A program made the position numbers and the translations under genes. This document shows positions 27,595 through 36,284 of a stretch of DNA of 64,000 bases, one piece after another (the first letter of the stretch is position 1; each line of letters opens with the position of its first letter). This DNA comes from Saprospiraceae bacterium. GTDB taxonomy: Bacteria; Bacteroidota; Bacteroidia; Chitinophagales; Saprospiraceae. Where the stretch lies: NCBI GenBank assembly GCA_020628095.1, contig JAHDFP010000008.1:62001-126000 (forward strand). Reading direction: 5' to 3'. The notes beneath the pieces are model-generated. The model was not told where the DNA came from. It searched no databases and saw only the letters and a program-made list of their open reading frames with translations.

Positions 27595-27966
27595 TTAGTC
27601 TATTTCTATTGGTGTAAATAATTCCCATCCCAACTTCTCATTTATCGACCCTACGCCCTCGTTAAATATCTTTCTTTCCAGAATAGTCAATCTGCTCTTC
27701 CGTATCCACTTAAAGACGCTCTTTCCTATTTTAAGCGGATCAAAGGCTTGCACTCCTATTCCTGATCTCTGCTCTCGCTCATATTCTTTTTTCCATTGCT
27801 CATACAGGAAGTCGTATAAGCCATCCTCTTCTGCTTCTTTTTCTTCTTCGTCTACTTCTGTTACCTTATATATCTTTCCATTGATCTCTATCCACTCAGG
27901 ATTAGTCACCTGGGCAGAAGTGAGGAGTGGGAATAGGAGTATGAGGAGTGTGTGTTTCATTCTCAT
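27595..27966 (-). CDS. small exported protein
   Basis: 123 residues with a Sec signal (LLILLFPLLTSAQ) and an acidic middle (EVDEEEKEAEEDG). The remaining part is helical and basic. It starts by TAATG overlap with a 53-residue gene. In a phage it could be a spanin-like or periplasmic factor, but the sequence does not prove that. Confidence 0.55.
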   Translation of the reverse strand: MRMKHTLLILLFPLLTSAQVTNPEWIEINGKIYKVTEVDEEEKEAEEDGLYDFLYEQWKKEYEREQRSGIGVQAFDPLKIGKSVFKWIRKSRLTILERKIFNEGVGSINEKLGWELFTPIEID

Positions 27967-28127
27967 TATTTTAGTATTCCTAAAAGGTCGCCATCGAGGA
28001 CCACTTTTCCATCCTTGATTATCTGCATTGCCTTTGAGTTTCTTACTTTTTCATTCTTTTCGTGCTTGCACAAAGACTCTAATTTCTCGTAAGCCTCATC
28101 CGATATGTCTACAAATATTCTTTCCAT
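27966..28127 (-). CDS. 53-residue protein
   Basis: Micro-gene of 53 codons, ATG 28127 to TAA 27966. It begins MERIFVDISDEAYEKLESLC and continues with a charged strand/helix pattern ending DGDLLGILK. Both ends are TAATG overlaps with its neighbours, which strongly supports real translation. It resembles a small ribbon-helix-helix or antitoxin-like fold at most; no firm family. Confidence 0.65.
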   Translation of the reverse strand: MERIFVDISDEAYEKLESLCKHEKNEKVRNSKAMQIIKDGKVVLDGDLLGILK

Positions 28128-28324
28128 TATATTCCTAAGTGTTCTGATTTTAAGTCTTGATGTATTCTCCTGATTTTACTCGCTGACATCTTGCAATTTT
28201 CAACTCTACTTAGACCACCTCCTACGTCCCAAGAGTTCATATTTTTAGGATAGTTCCGCTTTACTTCTTCCAAAGTAAGTCCTATTTTATCCGCCAAGTC
28301 TTTCTGTAATGCCTCTAAGCTCAT
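28127..28324 (-). CDS. 65-residue protein
   Basis: Starts at ATG 28324 within an ATGA overlap with the upstream 36-residue gene and ends by TAATG overlap with the next. The sequence is helical with a central NMNSWDVGGGLSRVENCKM segment. A TTG start (28330) is possible and would add two residues. Unknown function. Confidence 0.6.
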   Translation of the reverse strand: MSLEALQKDLADKIGLTLEEVKRNYPKNMNSWDVGGGLSRVENCKMSASKIRRIHQDLKSEHLGI

Positions 28325-28431
28325 ATCCAAAACAATTTCTCCTGCTTACTTTTGATCTCTTCCACATCGCCAGCTTCACTAATAAGTCCGCACCATACTG
28401 TTACAAATAATATTAGTCCCAATAATCCCAT
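28321..28431 (-). CDS. 36-residue membrane peptide
   Basis: ATG 28431 overlaps the stop of the 1127-residue gene (TAATG) and its own TGA overlaps the next ATG (ATGA). One hydrophobic helix (GLLGLILFVTVWCGLI) is followed by a charged tail. The double overlap supports translation. It may assist lysis or anchor a partner. Confidence 0.55.
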   Translation of the reverse strand: MGLLGLILFVTVWCGLISEAGDVEEIKSKQEKLFWI

Positions 28432-31400
28432 TATGGCGTATTACAGTCTGAGCAAAATCTTACAAACTGACTCATATTAGCCAGCATATTCTCACCACCT
28501 GTACCCGTCGCCGTTGCGGGGCTATAATCTCTATCCAAAGTCACTCTATTGAAATCACCGACCCACGTATATGTACCAGAATTAGAGCTACTGGAATCCG
28601 TTATACAAGATTTGAAATATCCGTTCCACGTAAATCCACCGTCAGGCGTCGTCCAATCTAAGATGTCAGATGGAGAACCAGCACAGCCAGCCAATCCACT
28701 ATATACGGGCGGAGTAGGTTGCGCCACGTCAAAGGTGATAATGACTGGATACTTATTGACCGCCCTTATTTTGAATAAGTTCTGAGGCGTCGAGGTGTCA
28801 CCCCATGACTGTTGAGCGCAATTATCTATTTCCAGTACAGGATACGTATAGTCTATAGTCATATCCCCTGGGTTACCAAGTGTGTACAGGTTGAGGTTTC
28901 CAGCCACAAGCGGACTGCCTGGGAAAGGTTGCTGCCACGCGGCGGCATTAGTACTCGTTACTGATAGACTGCCAGGCGTTACGACGGATACCGTATAATT
29001 AGCTCCTATCGCTGGTATCGCGCTAAAGTCTGTACAATTAGTCACCACATGCTGTAATCCATCAAACACCAGCGCATCAGGCAAGCAATTGGCATTCTGC
29101 GACCAATCCGATCTAATTTCATTCACTACCTCGCCAGCACTACATCCAGCAGGGATAAGCTCACTCGGATCGTCGTCTCCATCGTCATCAGGTACATCAT
29201 CTCCATTATCATCTTGCTCCGCACTATCTCCATTGCCGTCGTCATCTGAGAGGTCACTGACAGCTTGTCCATATTCGTCGACAGCATCCACTTGCATACT
29301 ACAGACGATAGATTCTTGGTCTACATCTGCCTGTACTACCGTGTAGATGCCTGTATAGGTCGCGCACTCTCCTACCAGCAATTCACCATTAGGACTACCC
29401 ATTGTAGAGCTTACAAAAGTCCATGTCGTCGGTGCTGTTCCGTTCATTGTGGAAGAAGCGACAGAGAAATTATCTGCACCACTCGCTATATCATTGGTTG
29501 TGCTTGTATTACACACTTCCAGATTGATAGTCACATCTCCCAGCGCAAGCGTACCAGCTATGTTTTTGTTTAGTTCTATCTCTGGTGGTGGCACTCGGAA
29601 TATATGCTCACTACATGCCGTCTCGCTTTCGATGACATTGCCATCAGGGTCTACACAATCCAGTCTATAGTCTATACAGCCTCTCTTTTCTCCATTCGCA
29701 TCATAATCCGTTCCCGTATAAGTTATATTGATCTCGCCATTGACTACACCTAATATGGTCGCATCTGGCACTGTCGTACATCCATCCGCACAGCCATTAT
29801 TGCATTCATATAGTGGGTGCGGAAAGGTCGTTATATCATTGCCATTGCAATCTATCAGAGTGAGTACTTGAGTCGAGTTACTACAGGCATCATTAACCAG
29901 CAAATTTTCTGTACAATTAGGCGGACTCGCAGCCCAGCACTCGTTAGAATCATCGTTAGCGACGATGCAGCCAGATGTATTCAGTATAATATATGCAATA
30001 CCACAAGGCCCGACATAAGGGACTGATTGCTGGCTACAATTATTCAGTTGTGGCGTGTAGGTCCACGCACACGGCGTTCCTGTTAGTGTTCCAAATACCA
30101 AGGTAGGTGGCGTACTTGTCGCATCGCCATTCGCATCTATCCAGCTATAATTAGCGCAGTCCTGATCGCTACAGGTCACATCATCTATCACACTATTACC
30201 AGAGATTGGCGTATCATTAGGTGTGTACCAAGTGTCATTGAGCGGGCTTCCTTCTACCACATTGATCGTCATAGTACAGGTCTGGTCACAGGCTATGCCA
30301 CCACAGGCCAAAGAGTAAGTCGCATCTATTTCCCCAGCAACGCCAGGGATAAACTGTACATAACCACCACCTATATCTGTTGCTGTACTCGGAGGGGTTG
30401 TGGGCGTTACCACATCTATTATAATAGACGGCGTCGTACCATCCGTACACATTAGATCATCATTCTCTAAGGGTCTGAAAGTCGCTGTCGTCCCTAAAAT
30501 CGTCACATATAGATCATCAGTACAACTGAGCGCACAATCTGGAAAGTCTATCGTCACTACAGATTCGCTTTCTGTACCGTCCTCACAAGTTGCAGCAAAG
30601 CTAAATACTATATCTTGCGCTACCGCACAGGTCTCTTCATCTGGACATATTGCAAATAAAGAACCGCCTGTACTATAGACTATCGCATCCGCCGTAGGAA
30701 TAGAAGTCAGCGCGTAGTCGGTTTCTAAGATATTACCAAATTGATCTTCACACGGCGTCGTATAGTCTGCTAAGTCAATAGTAAAGCACTCACAATCCAA
30801 TCGCGTCGAGTCCACATTTTCCGTACTCACCGTTATCTCATATTCTGGCTCTTTGCATGTCTCAAATTCTACCTCACAATCCCCAGACTGATCGCATAAG
30901 TACTGTGTTATATTGATCTGACCATTAGCCAAGGTATCATTCTCATAATAAGTATATGTGAAGGTCGTATCTCCATCGTCGGCATGATAAGTATATATCG
31001 TATCTCCGACCGTTACTATCCATTCGCCCCATACGTCATAACTTGTAAAGAAGGTATCTTGTGCATTGCCATTTACATAAGTAATGGTATATGTAGAATC
31101 ATTGCTTGCATACTGCGAATGCGTTATTTCAATACTGTCAATGACGCACTCTTTTAGAAAATCCAAAGGAAACTCTGTTGTTGTCGTGTCTACAGGTTCG
31201 CCATTATTGTCGGTTATGTAATTATAAATGACAATGCTGCTATCTCCAACGACGCCTATTGCTAAAGAGTCACACTTATAAGTATCGGTATCATTAAAAT
31301 CATAGGTGTCCCCCAGGTATTCTATAACCAAAGAATCCAGATTATCGACATTAGTAAATTCCTGAATAACCAAAGACGTATCCAAACAAGAAAGAATAAA

Positions 31401-31814
31401 ATCCTTGACACCCGTAATATCATCTACAGGGTGTATATGGTCTGGTACGCTGGCAGCACCTTTGAGGCATCCTATCAGTCCAATAAATTCTGCCTTATCA
31501 TTAGCATTGTCGATTTTCGAGTAAGGATATGGGACACCATTTATAACAACCTCGTCGTCTTCTTTGAACTGTAACTTGAATGGCCAATCTATATACTTCT
31601 TATTGCCACTCTGATCGGTCAACTCTAAGCCCGTAAAAATGTACGTCTTATCGCAATCCCTACACGCGGTGGGATCGTCGATTTCCGCGCAGTTAAGACA
31701 TGCTACGCTGACGCTTGTGACATTTTGAGCGCTAAGATGAGTATCAGAAAAGTTTTTTTGCACTTTACAACTAAAGCACAAAAACAATATTGCTATCCAG
31801 ATTATATTTTTCAT
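28431..31814 (-). CDS. giant cysteine-rich lipoprotein with DUF11-type domain
   Basis: 1127 residues with a lipoprotein signal (LFLCFSC, cysteine near 16). The body is a chain of beta domains rich in Cys, Thr and Asp. A DUF11-type domain (EIELNKNIAG onward) is seen near residue 750-850, followed by an acidic Asp-rich stretch (SDDDGNGDSAEQDDNGDD) that could bind calcium. No C-terminal T9SS sorting domain is visible. The position after neck/tail-like genes fits a tail or fibre component; the lipoprotein signal fits a surface adhesin. Both cannot be reconciled from sequence alone. Confidence 0.65.
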   Translation of the reverse strand: MKNIIWIAILFLCFSCKVQKNFSDTHLSAQNVTSVSVACLNCAEIDDPTACRDCDKTYIFTGLELTDQSGNKKYIDWPFKLQFKEDDEVVINGVPYPYSKIDNANDKAEFIGLIGCLKGAASVPDHIHPVDDITGVKDFILSCLDTSLVIQEFTNVDNLDSLVIEYLGDTYDFNDTDTYKCDSLAIGVVGDSSIVIYNYITDNNGEPVDTTTTEFPLDFLKECVIDSIEITHSQYASNDSTYTITYVNGNAQDTFFTSYDVWGEWIVTVGDTIYTYHADDGDTTFTYTYYENDTLANGQINITQYLCDQSGDCEVEFETCKEPEYEITVSTENVDSTRLDCECFTIDLADYTTPCEDQFGNILETDYALTSIPTADAIVYSTGGSLFAICPDEETCAVAQDIVFSFAATCEDGTESESVVTIDFPDCALSCTDDLYVTILGTTATFRPLENDDLMCTDGTTPSIIIDVVTPTTPPSTATDIGGGYVQFIPGVAGEIDATYSLACGGIACDQTCTMTINVVEGSPLNDTWYTPNDTPISGNSVIDDVTCSDQDCANYSWIDANGDATSTPPTLVFGTLTGTPCAWTYTPQLNNCSQQSVPYVGPCGIAYIILNTSGCIVANDDSNECWAASPPNCTENLLVNDACSNSTQVLTLIDCNGNDITTFPHPLYECNNGCADGCTTVPDATILGVVNGEINITYTGTDYDANGEKRGCIDYRLDCVDPDGNVIESETACSEHIFRVPPPEIELNKNIAGTLALGDVTINLEVCNTSTTNDIASGADNFSVASSTMNGTAPTTWTFVSSTMGSPNGELLVGECATYTGIYTVVQADVDQESIVCSMQVDAVDEYGQAVSDLSDDDGNGDSAEQDDNGDDVPDDDGDDDPSELIPAGCSAGEVVNEIRSDWSQNANCLPDALVFDGLQHVVTNCTDFSAIPAIGANYTVSVVTPGSLSVTSTNAAAWQQPFPGSPLVAGNLNLYTLGNPGDMTIDYTYPVLEIDNCAQQSWGDTSTPQNLFKIRAVNKYPVIITFDVAQPTPPVYSGLAGCAGSPSDILDWTTPDGGFTWNGYFKSCITDSSSSNSGTYTWVGDFNRVTLDRDYSPATATGTGGENMLANMSQFVRFCSDCNTP

Positions 31815-31831
31815 TTGTTATTCCTTCTATC

Positions 31832-31873
31832 ACCTTAAGCGGATGCCTAATCAAAGGCTATCCGCTTTAAGGT
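31832..31873 (-). repeat. long intercistronic hairpin
   Basis: ACCTTAAGCGGAT-GCCT pairs with AGGC-ATCCGCTTTAAGGT (one bulge each side) around a 6-base loop, about 17 bp in total. It lies between the 362-residue gene and the 1127-residue gene. No T-tract, so probable mRNA processing or stabilising element, or partial attenuator. Confidence 0.6.
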
Positions 31874-31895
31874 TAGTGAGCATCCAAAATGTGTT

Positions 31896-32984
31896 TTACT
31901 TTGTTGCTTGCGTTGTAGGGTCATCGTCACATAAGACACCCTTGAGCTTAACGACAACGCCATGACCATCAGGGATCACAACTGGGGTCGTCAGGTCATA
32001 ACACTGATCTTGAAGATTATCGCAGTCTGCATCTATAGGCTGTATTTTCCCGCATGTGCCTTGTCCACCGTCAAAGCTCACACCCGATGCTGTTGCAGGA
32101 TCACCAAATGTAAATCCCTGCCCTGTTGTTACTTTTCCCGCACAGGTATTCCCCTTAAATTCGGCATCTATTTCATAAGATAGAATACCGTCAGGTCTTG
32201 TCGTACCGTCAGGTAAAAAGAAATTAGGGTTTAATAAGGCAAAATTGAAAATGTCTTGCAGTGTACCCGTAAGTCCACCATCAGGGCAGTACTCAAAATT
32301 AATTTCTGGTGTACACTTGATTTCGACTTCTTGAGGAAGTCCGACGCTGTTACTCATTTTTTTATAGTTTTTAATGTCTATAGGATTGGACTTATCTCCC
32401 AAGTCATAATCCGATTTTAAATAATAGGTTTCTTTTCCTGTTTTCTTAGAAAATTCCAATATGGCATCTATAGGGATGCTCAATTTCTTGTCTTCATTTT
32501 CATACAGCACACATTCTTCTACCTCAAGACCCGCCTCTTTATAAGGCTCATAATCTATGAGAATAGTGTCCAAATCATACCAGTTAGCATCACCTTCGAT
32601 TTGGTATCTTATTTCTAATCCACCGCCTTCGATTTCTTGAAGATACTTTGTCAGTTCGCATATCTCGCCCGTTTCTTTATCGCAGTATCTTACTACTGGC
32701 GAACCAAATTTGAGAGCCTCAACGGTATTGCCATTTTTGCAACTTAGTATTGAGCTATTAAGGAGATCGGTAGTTATTCCTAATTCCTCTAATTGTGAAA
32801 CAGAAATATTAATCGCCCCCATAGAAGTGCAAATATTTATATCCGAACCACTACAGCTAATCGCTGCACCGCATAGAGGTAGCGACTTTATTATTTTTTC
32901 ATCTGTATAAAAAATCAAGTAGCAGTCTGTAATTTCTGCTGTAATATCTTCTATAAGAATATTGCCGAATGGACTACAGCTCAT
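31896..32984 (-). CDS. hypothetical virion-like protein (possible major tail protein)
   Basis: 362 residues, no signal, beta-rich with scattered cysteines. It follows the neck/tail-completion-like genes, the place where a tail tube gene is expected, but no tail tube motif could be recognised. The last part (TTPVVIPDGHGVVVKLKG) looks like a beta-sandwich edge. Starts by ATGA overlap with the 111-residue gene. Unknown function. Confidence 0.5.
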   Translation of the reverse strand: MSCSPFGNILIEDITAEITDCYLIFYTDEKIIKSLPLCGAAISCSGSDINICTSMGAINISVSQLEELGITTDLLNSSILSCKNGNTVEALKFGSPVVRYCDKETGEICELTKYLQEIEGGGLEIRYQIEGDANWYDLDTILIDYEPYKEAGLEVEECVLYENEDKKLSIPIDAILEFSKKTGKETYYLKSDYDLGDKSNPIDIKNYKKMSNSVGLPQEVEIKCTPEINFEYCPDGGLTGTLQDIFNFALLNPNFFLPDGTTRPDGILSYEIDAEFKGNTCAGKVTTGQGFTFGDPATASGVSFDGGQGTCGKIQPIDADCDNLQDQCYDLTTPVVIPDGHGVVVKLKGVLCDDDPTTQATK

Positions 32985-33316
32985 TTATTGTATACTATTT
33001 CTATGGAAAAACTAAAACCAGAATAGGTGCAATCGCCATCTTGGAACTCAATCAATGCGCCTGTAGAATCATAGATTTCCAAAGTCGTTTCATTGCATTC
33101 GTTAAGGCAGTCTGTATTAAAACAGAAATTGTCTCCTTGATTAAAAAATTTCTTTTGTTTCAACTTGCCACCGATGATCTTATACTGAAAAATGTATTCC
33201 GCCGAATCGGGAGCTAATAAGTCGAGACAAACTTCCTCGCAATGCCCATAACAGCCCAAAGGAAACTTTGGACTTTTATTGTTAACAACTTTGCACGGGT
33301 CTGTACAGATAGGCAT
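32981..33316 (-). CDS. 111-residue cysteine-rich protein
   Basis: First gene behind the promoter at 33321-33351, whose -7 element ends four bases before this ATG, so the mRNA is probably leaderless. The protein has ten or so cysteines, no signal, and begins MPICTDPCKVV. A similar start pattern (Cys-rich N-terminus, ICTDPC-like) occurs inside 20446-21753 (ICTRPCG). Function unknown. Confidence 0.55.
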   Translation of the reverse strand: MPICTDPCKVVNNKSPKFPLGCYGHCEEVCLDLLAPDSAEYIFQYKIIGGKLKQKKFFNQGDNFCFNTDCLNECNETTLEIYDSTGALIEFQDGDCTYSGFSFSIEIVYNK

Positions 33317-33320
33317 GACC

Positions 33321-33351
33321 CAAAATTATAATGGTAAGAATGGTACTTATT
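33321..33351 (-). promoter_or_regulatory. module promoter 2
   Basis: Minus strand: AATAAGTACC (33351-33342), 13 bases, TAATTTTG (33328-33321), then four bases to the ATG at 33316. The transcription start would fall on or beside the start codon. Confidence 0.75.
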
Positions 33352-33352
33352 C

Positions 33353-33805
33353 CTAAACAAATCTATAAGTGAGCATAGAAAGCGACATAGAAAATGCTAT
33401 AATACATAGTGGGTGAAATCCCAATAAAAACATAATCACCGCGCCTAAGATTGTGACATAAATAGAAAAATAAACCGCCATACAGACCTTACATATCCAC
33501 CTTTTAAATAAATAATTTTTGGAGGCGATCTGATCGTACATGCCCGCGACTATATTAATTTGAGTTTCTGTCTCGTCTTCATTATAAGCGGATTGTAAGC
33601 CTTCGTCAAAAACCTCTTCGCCTATGCTGTCTGTATTTCTTATGGCGCGACGCGCAAGATAGGCTCTTAGCTTCCAGAAGTAACCGCCATAATCCATTGC
33701 GTCATCTAAAAAATTAGCAAACAGCGCAAGCAAATAAGCTGGCATAGCGGCTAAGAGTCCGCCAATATATATATGAAATATTATATTTAATTCTGCGTCC
33801 AACAT
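33353..33805 (-). CDS. 150-residue membrane protein
   Basis: I chose ATG 33805 (MLDAELNIIFHIYIGG) because the longer reading overlaps the upstream gene deeply and adds a basic stretch unlike the rest. Four hydrophobic segments: two before residue 30 and two near 108-148. It overlaps the tail-completion-like gene by 19 bases. A membrane protein in this place is unusual for virion clusters. Unknown family. Confidence 0.55.
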   Translation of the reverse strand: MLDAELNIIFHIYIGGLLAAMPAYLLALFANFLDDAMDYGGYFWKLRAYLARRAIRNTDSIGEEVFDEGLQSAYNEDETETQINIVAGMYDQIASKNYLFKRWICKVCMAVYFSIYVTILGAVIMFLLGFHPLCIIAFSMSLSMLTYRFV

Positions 33806-34254
33806 GGGATTTCTCCGCAATAATCTATGATCCCAGAAAGTGTAAATTCGTAACAAAGCAAATAGTGGTTACAATCTTTCCACTTCTTGCCTGTCTCTTC
33901 TTCGTAGATGTCTTTGCTTATGTTGTCGAACCCTGATAAAGTTATATCGCCACAACCTGCTGGCGCGTGAGCAAGATTTAATTTTATGATTTCCTGTAGC
34001 TCGGACTTGGGCATTTTTTTATTGAGATCGACAATCAGACTATAACTCGCCGATACGCCATAGGTTTTACCGCCAAATGCCTGAGACTTGTCAGTAAGAA
34101 CATATTTGCCTTTATTTTTTCGGATGTAAGCGTAAGAATCATATTGGTCTGTAATCCCACAAAATCCACCCTCTTCTTCGTTATAAATAAAAACAGGGAC
34201 AGGGAAAGAGTCATTGAGATACTCCAATAAATTATTAAGCTGATAATCTAACAT
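33787..34254 (-). CDS. tail-completion-like protein
   Basis: 155 residues, alpha/beta, no signal. Size and place (second gene after an HK97-gp10-like protein) match tail terminator/completion proteins of siphoviruses, and the segment MPKSELQEIIKLNLAH fits the helix of that fold. Sequence resemblance is weak, so the call leans on gene order. Coupled to its upstream neighbour by TAATG. Confidence 0.45.
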   Translation of the reverse strand: MLDYQLNNLLEYLNDSFPVPVFIYNEEEGGFCGITDQYDSYAYIRKNKGKYVLTDKSQAFGGKTYGVSASYSLIVDLNKKMPKSELQEIIKLNLAHAPAGCGDITLSGFDNISKDIYEEETGKKWKDCNHYLLCYEFTLSGIIDYCGEIPCWTQN

Positions 34255-34712
34255 TATTTAACTGCGGATTTTATCAAAAATCTGATTTCAGCTAATGCCG
34301 ATTTCTTAGCTAATTCTAAGGCGTTGTCGGATACGCCATAAATGTCTTTTCGTCGATATGCCTCATGCCCTTCTGCGATAAGTCTTTGCTCTTGGTCGCT
34401 AAATCCATAGACTATATCACCGCCACTTTCGCCGACGATCAAAGAATTTCTATGCGTCCCCGTATAATCAAGATTGACCCTGTCTGTGCCTCGGCCTCTT
34501 TCTTTACGGCGTCTACCGTGAGATCTGGAATAATTGCCTTCGCGTGGCTTGCGGGCTTTTCTGCGTGAGTCTATGGCTGCGCCGTCACGACACTTGCCTT
34601 CTTCAAATATCCTTTGGATTTCTGCTATTCTAACACGCTCTAAAGCAACCTTAGACACTCTGTCTATGATGCCTGGCATCGCATTGGGCAACCCTTTGAT
34701 TTTCGCTAACAT
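34254..34712 (-). CDS. HK97-gp10/neck-like protein
   Basis: 152 residues. A basic, arginine-rich loop (SRSHGRRRKERGRG) sits between two helices, then the segment TGTHRNSLIVGESGGDIVYG and the final AELRFLIK-like helix resemble virion morphogenesis/neck proteins that close the head-tail joint. Follows the capsid cluster, precedes the tail-completion-like gene. Moderate confidence. Confidence 0.5.
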   Translation of the reverse strand: MLAKIKGLPNAMPGIIDRVSKVALERVRIAEIQRIFEEGKCRDGAAIDSRRKARKPREGNYSRSHGRRRKERGRGTDRVNLDYTGTHRNSLIVGESGGDIVYGFSDQEQRLIAEGHEAYRRKDIYGVSDNALELAKKSALAEIRFLIKSAVK

Positions 34713-34742
34713 AGACTAAAGTTATTCGCTATTGCAACGTAT

Positions 34743-34886
34743 CTATTTCTTTGGGTTAATGACCCGAAACTTTCTACCTTCTTTTGAGGTCAAGATAGTT
34801 CCCTCTTTGTTGATGAGTTTTACTTTTTCGTAAGTCGCTCTATTTCTGTTAGACTTACCACAATTTTTGTTTTTACCACACGCCAT
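34743..34886 (-). CDS. 47-residue basic protein
   Basis: Micro-gene of 47 codons, ATG 34886 to TAG 34743: MACGKNKNCGKSNRNRATYE, then a short beta hairpin ending FRVINPKK. Very basic with two cysteines. It fills the gap between its neighbours (10 bases to the 307-residue gene), which supports it. May bind nucleic acid or join capsid subunits; unknown. Confidence 0.6.
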   Translation of the reverse strand: MACGKNKNCGKSNRNRATYEKVKLINKEGTILTSKEGRKFRVINPKK

Positions 34887-34896
34887 AGTTATCTTT

Positions 34897-35820
34897 TTAG
34901 ATTTGTTCTACATATCTGTACCCTCTACATTTTAGACATTTACTTTGCCTTAGTGATCCTTTGACACGCTTGGCCGCATTCCATATTTTAGGCCAGTACT
35001 TAGAATCTTTTCTTTCTATTTTGTCAGGAAACGCTTGACTGTCACCGCCCATGATTCGCGCATACTTGATTTGTGCGTCTTCTTCTAATCCTCTGGCCAC
35101 TTCGTTCTTCCTGCATGTCCCCTCAAATTCCTCCCAAAAACAAGCTGTCAGATTGAGCTTAAGAGCTTGCTTGAGTTGCTTCTTATATTTGCAGATAAGG
35201 GTCTCGTCCAGACAAACGCAACTGACCGATACCTGAAAAACACTGTCCCCCTTTATCGCGTAGCAAGACCCACAGTTGCACGTTGACGTACAACTGCATG
35301 ATATAGCCGAATAAAGGCTTAACTCACCTTCTATGGCTATGCTCACATCTCCGTCGTAGTCGATTTCAAATATATTCTCGCCACAAGTGAGCGTTATTTC
35401 CTCTGTAGTAGACTCTTTGCCTTTTGTGGTCGTTAACGTTGCAATCGTTTCTGTTTTAGCCTTGACAGCAACCGTACAGACCTGTGGGGTTATATAAGGA
35501 TCAGTGCAGTCCTTGTATATCTCGATTTCAAATCTTGAATCCTCAACGCACTTAGAATTTTTACTCCATCCCCCTCTGACTTCGCTTTGTATCACTTCGT
35601 CCCAATGATAACCGCAATTCATTAAGGCGTCTTTGAAATCATCAGCGACGTTCTCACAGGCTTTTTTTCTGAGTCTTTCAAACAGCCCTTTGCCATTGAT
35701 GTCCTCTTCATTGGCAAGTTTAGAAAATAACTTTAACGGGATTTCGTCATTGATATAGCACAAGTGATTCCCTTGGTCACATACGCCTATTAATCCTACT
35801 ATGTTTTCAAGACATTCCAA
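34897..35820 (-). CDS. hypothetical head-cluster protein
   Basis: 307 residues, no signal. The middle is cysteine-rich (CSCTSTCNCGSC). N- and C-terminal thirds are helical. The C-terminal CLKCRGYRYVEQI is short and basic. Place between capsid and neck genes suits a head-tail adaptor or head decoration protein. No family resemblance. Confidence 0.5.
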   Translation of the reverse strand: MECLENIVGLIGVCDQGNHLCYINDEIPLKLFSKLANEEDINGKGLFERLRKKACENVADDFKDALMNCGYHWDEVIQSEVRGGWSKNSKCVEDSRFEIEIYKDCTDPYITPQVCTVAVKAKTETIATLTTTKGKESTTEEITLTCGENIFEIDYDGDVSIAIEGELSLYSAISCSCTSTCNCGSCYAIKGDSVFQVSVSCVCLDETLICKYKKQLKQALKLNLTACFWEEFEGTCRKNEVARGLEEDAQIKYARIMGGDSQAFPDKIERKDSKYWPKIWNAAKRVKGSLRQSKCLKCRGYRYVEQI

Positions 35821-35822
35821 TT

Positions 35823-36014
35823 TTAAGAGCCTTGATTTTCTTTATTTGGTACTAACTTTTGAAAAAACGCGTGCCTCCTTTCTTTTTTCTTACCTAACAT
35901 CACATCTACGTCGCTATGAATTACCCCGTCCAATCCTAATATCAAATTAGAATCTTTAATTATAGAGTGTCCATAATCTTTATTGCTCGAATGACAACAA
36001 CTATTGTAACTCAT
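35823..36014 (-). CDS. 63-residue head-cluster protein
   Basis: 63 residues with a CCHSS start and a LGLDGVIHSDVDVMLGKKK core, overlapping the next upstream gene by 14 bases and ending 2 bases before the 307-residue gene. Unknown function. Confidence 0.5.
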   Translation of the reverse strand: MSYNSCCHSSNKDYGHSIIKDSNLILGLDGVIHSDVDVMLGKKKERRHAFFQKLVPNKENQGS

Positions 36015-36198
36015 CTTTACTTATTAAGTAGTCACTTTTTTCTAACCAAACTTGATACTTTCCATTAACTAAGACAGAATACGCGTTTTGAGGTAAATAG
36101 TCCGCCGTCAACTTGCCAAGGCCGACATGAACTTTAGCAACAATGCCATAGGTCTCACGTCTTGTATTAAATAATTCCGCCCCTACACTAAACATCAT
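36001..36198 (-). CDS. 65-residue head-cluster protein
   Basis: 65 residues, beta-rich (SVGAELFNTRRETYGIVAKV), overlapping the following gene by 14 bases. It is the first gene after the terminator behind the capsid gene. No promoter of the module type is seen before it, so it probably depends on read-through. Confidence 0.5.
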   Translation of the reverse strand: MMFSVGAELFNTRRETYGIVAKVHVGLGKLTADYLPQNAYSVLVNGKYQVWLEKSDYLISKDELQ

Positions 36199-36203
36199 AT
36201 CAA

Positions 36204-36240
36204 ATTAAAAACTCCCGCCTATCACCAAGACGGACGGGAG
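36204..36240 (-). terminator. terminator behind the capsid gene
   Basis: Minus strand: CTCCCG (36240-36235) pairs with CGGGAG (36217-36212) around a 17-base loop, followed by TTTTTAATTT. A strong, possibly leaky terminator right after the capsid gene would raise capsid transcript over the neck genes. Confidence 0.7.
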
Positions 36241-36284
36241 CTTAAGCAAATAGAAAAAAGATTATAAAATAAAAATTACCAAAC

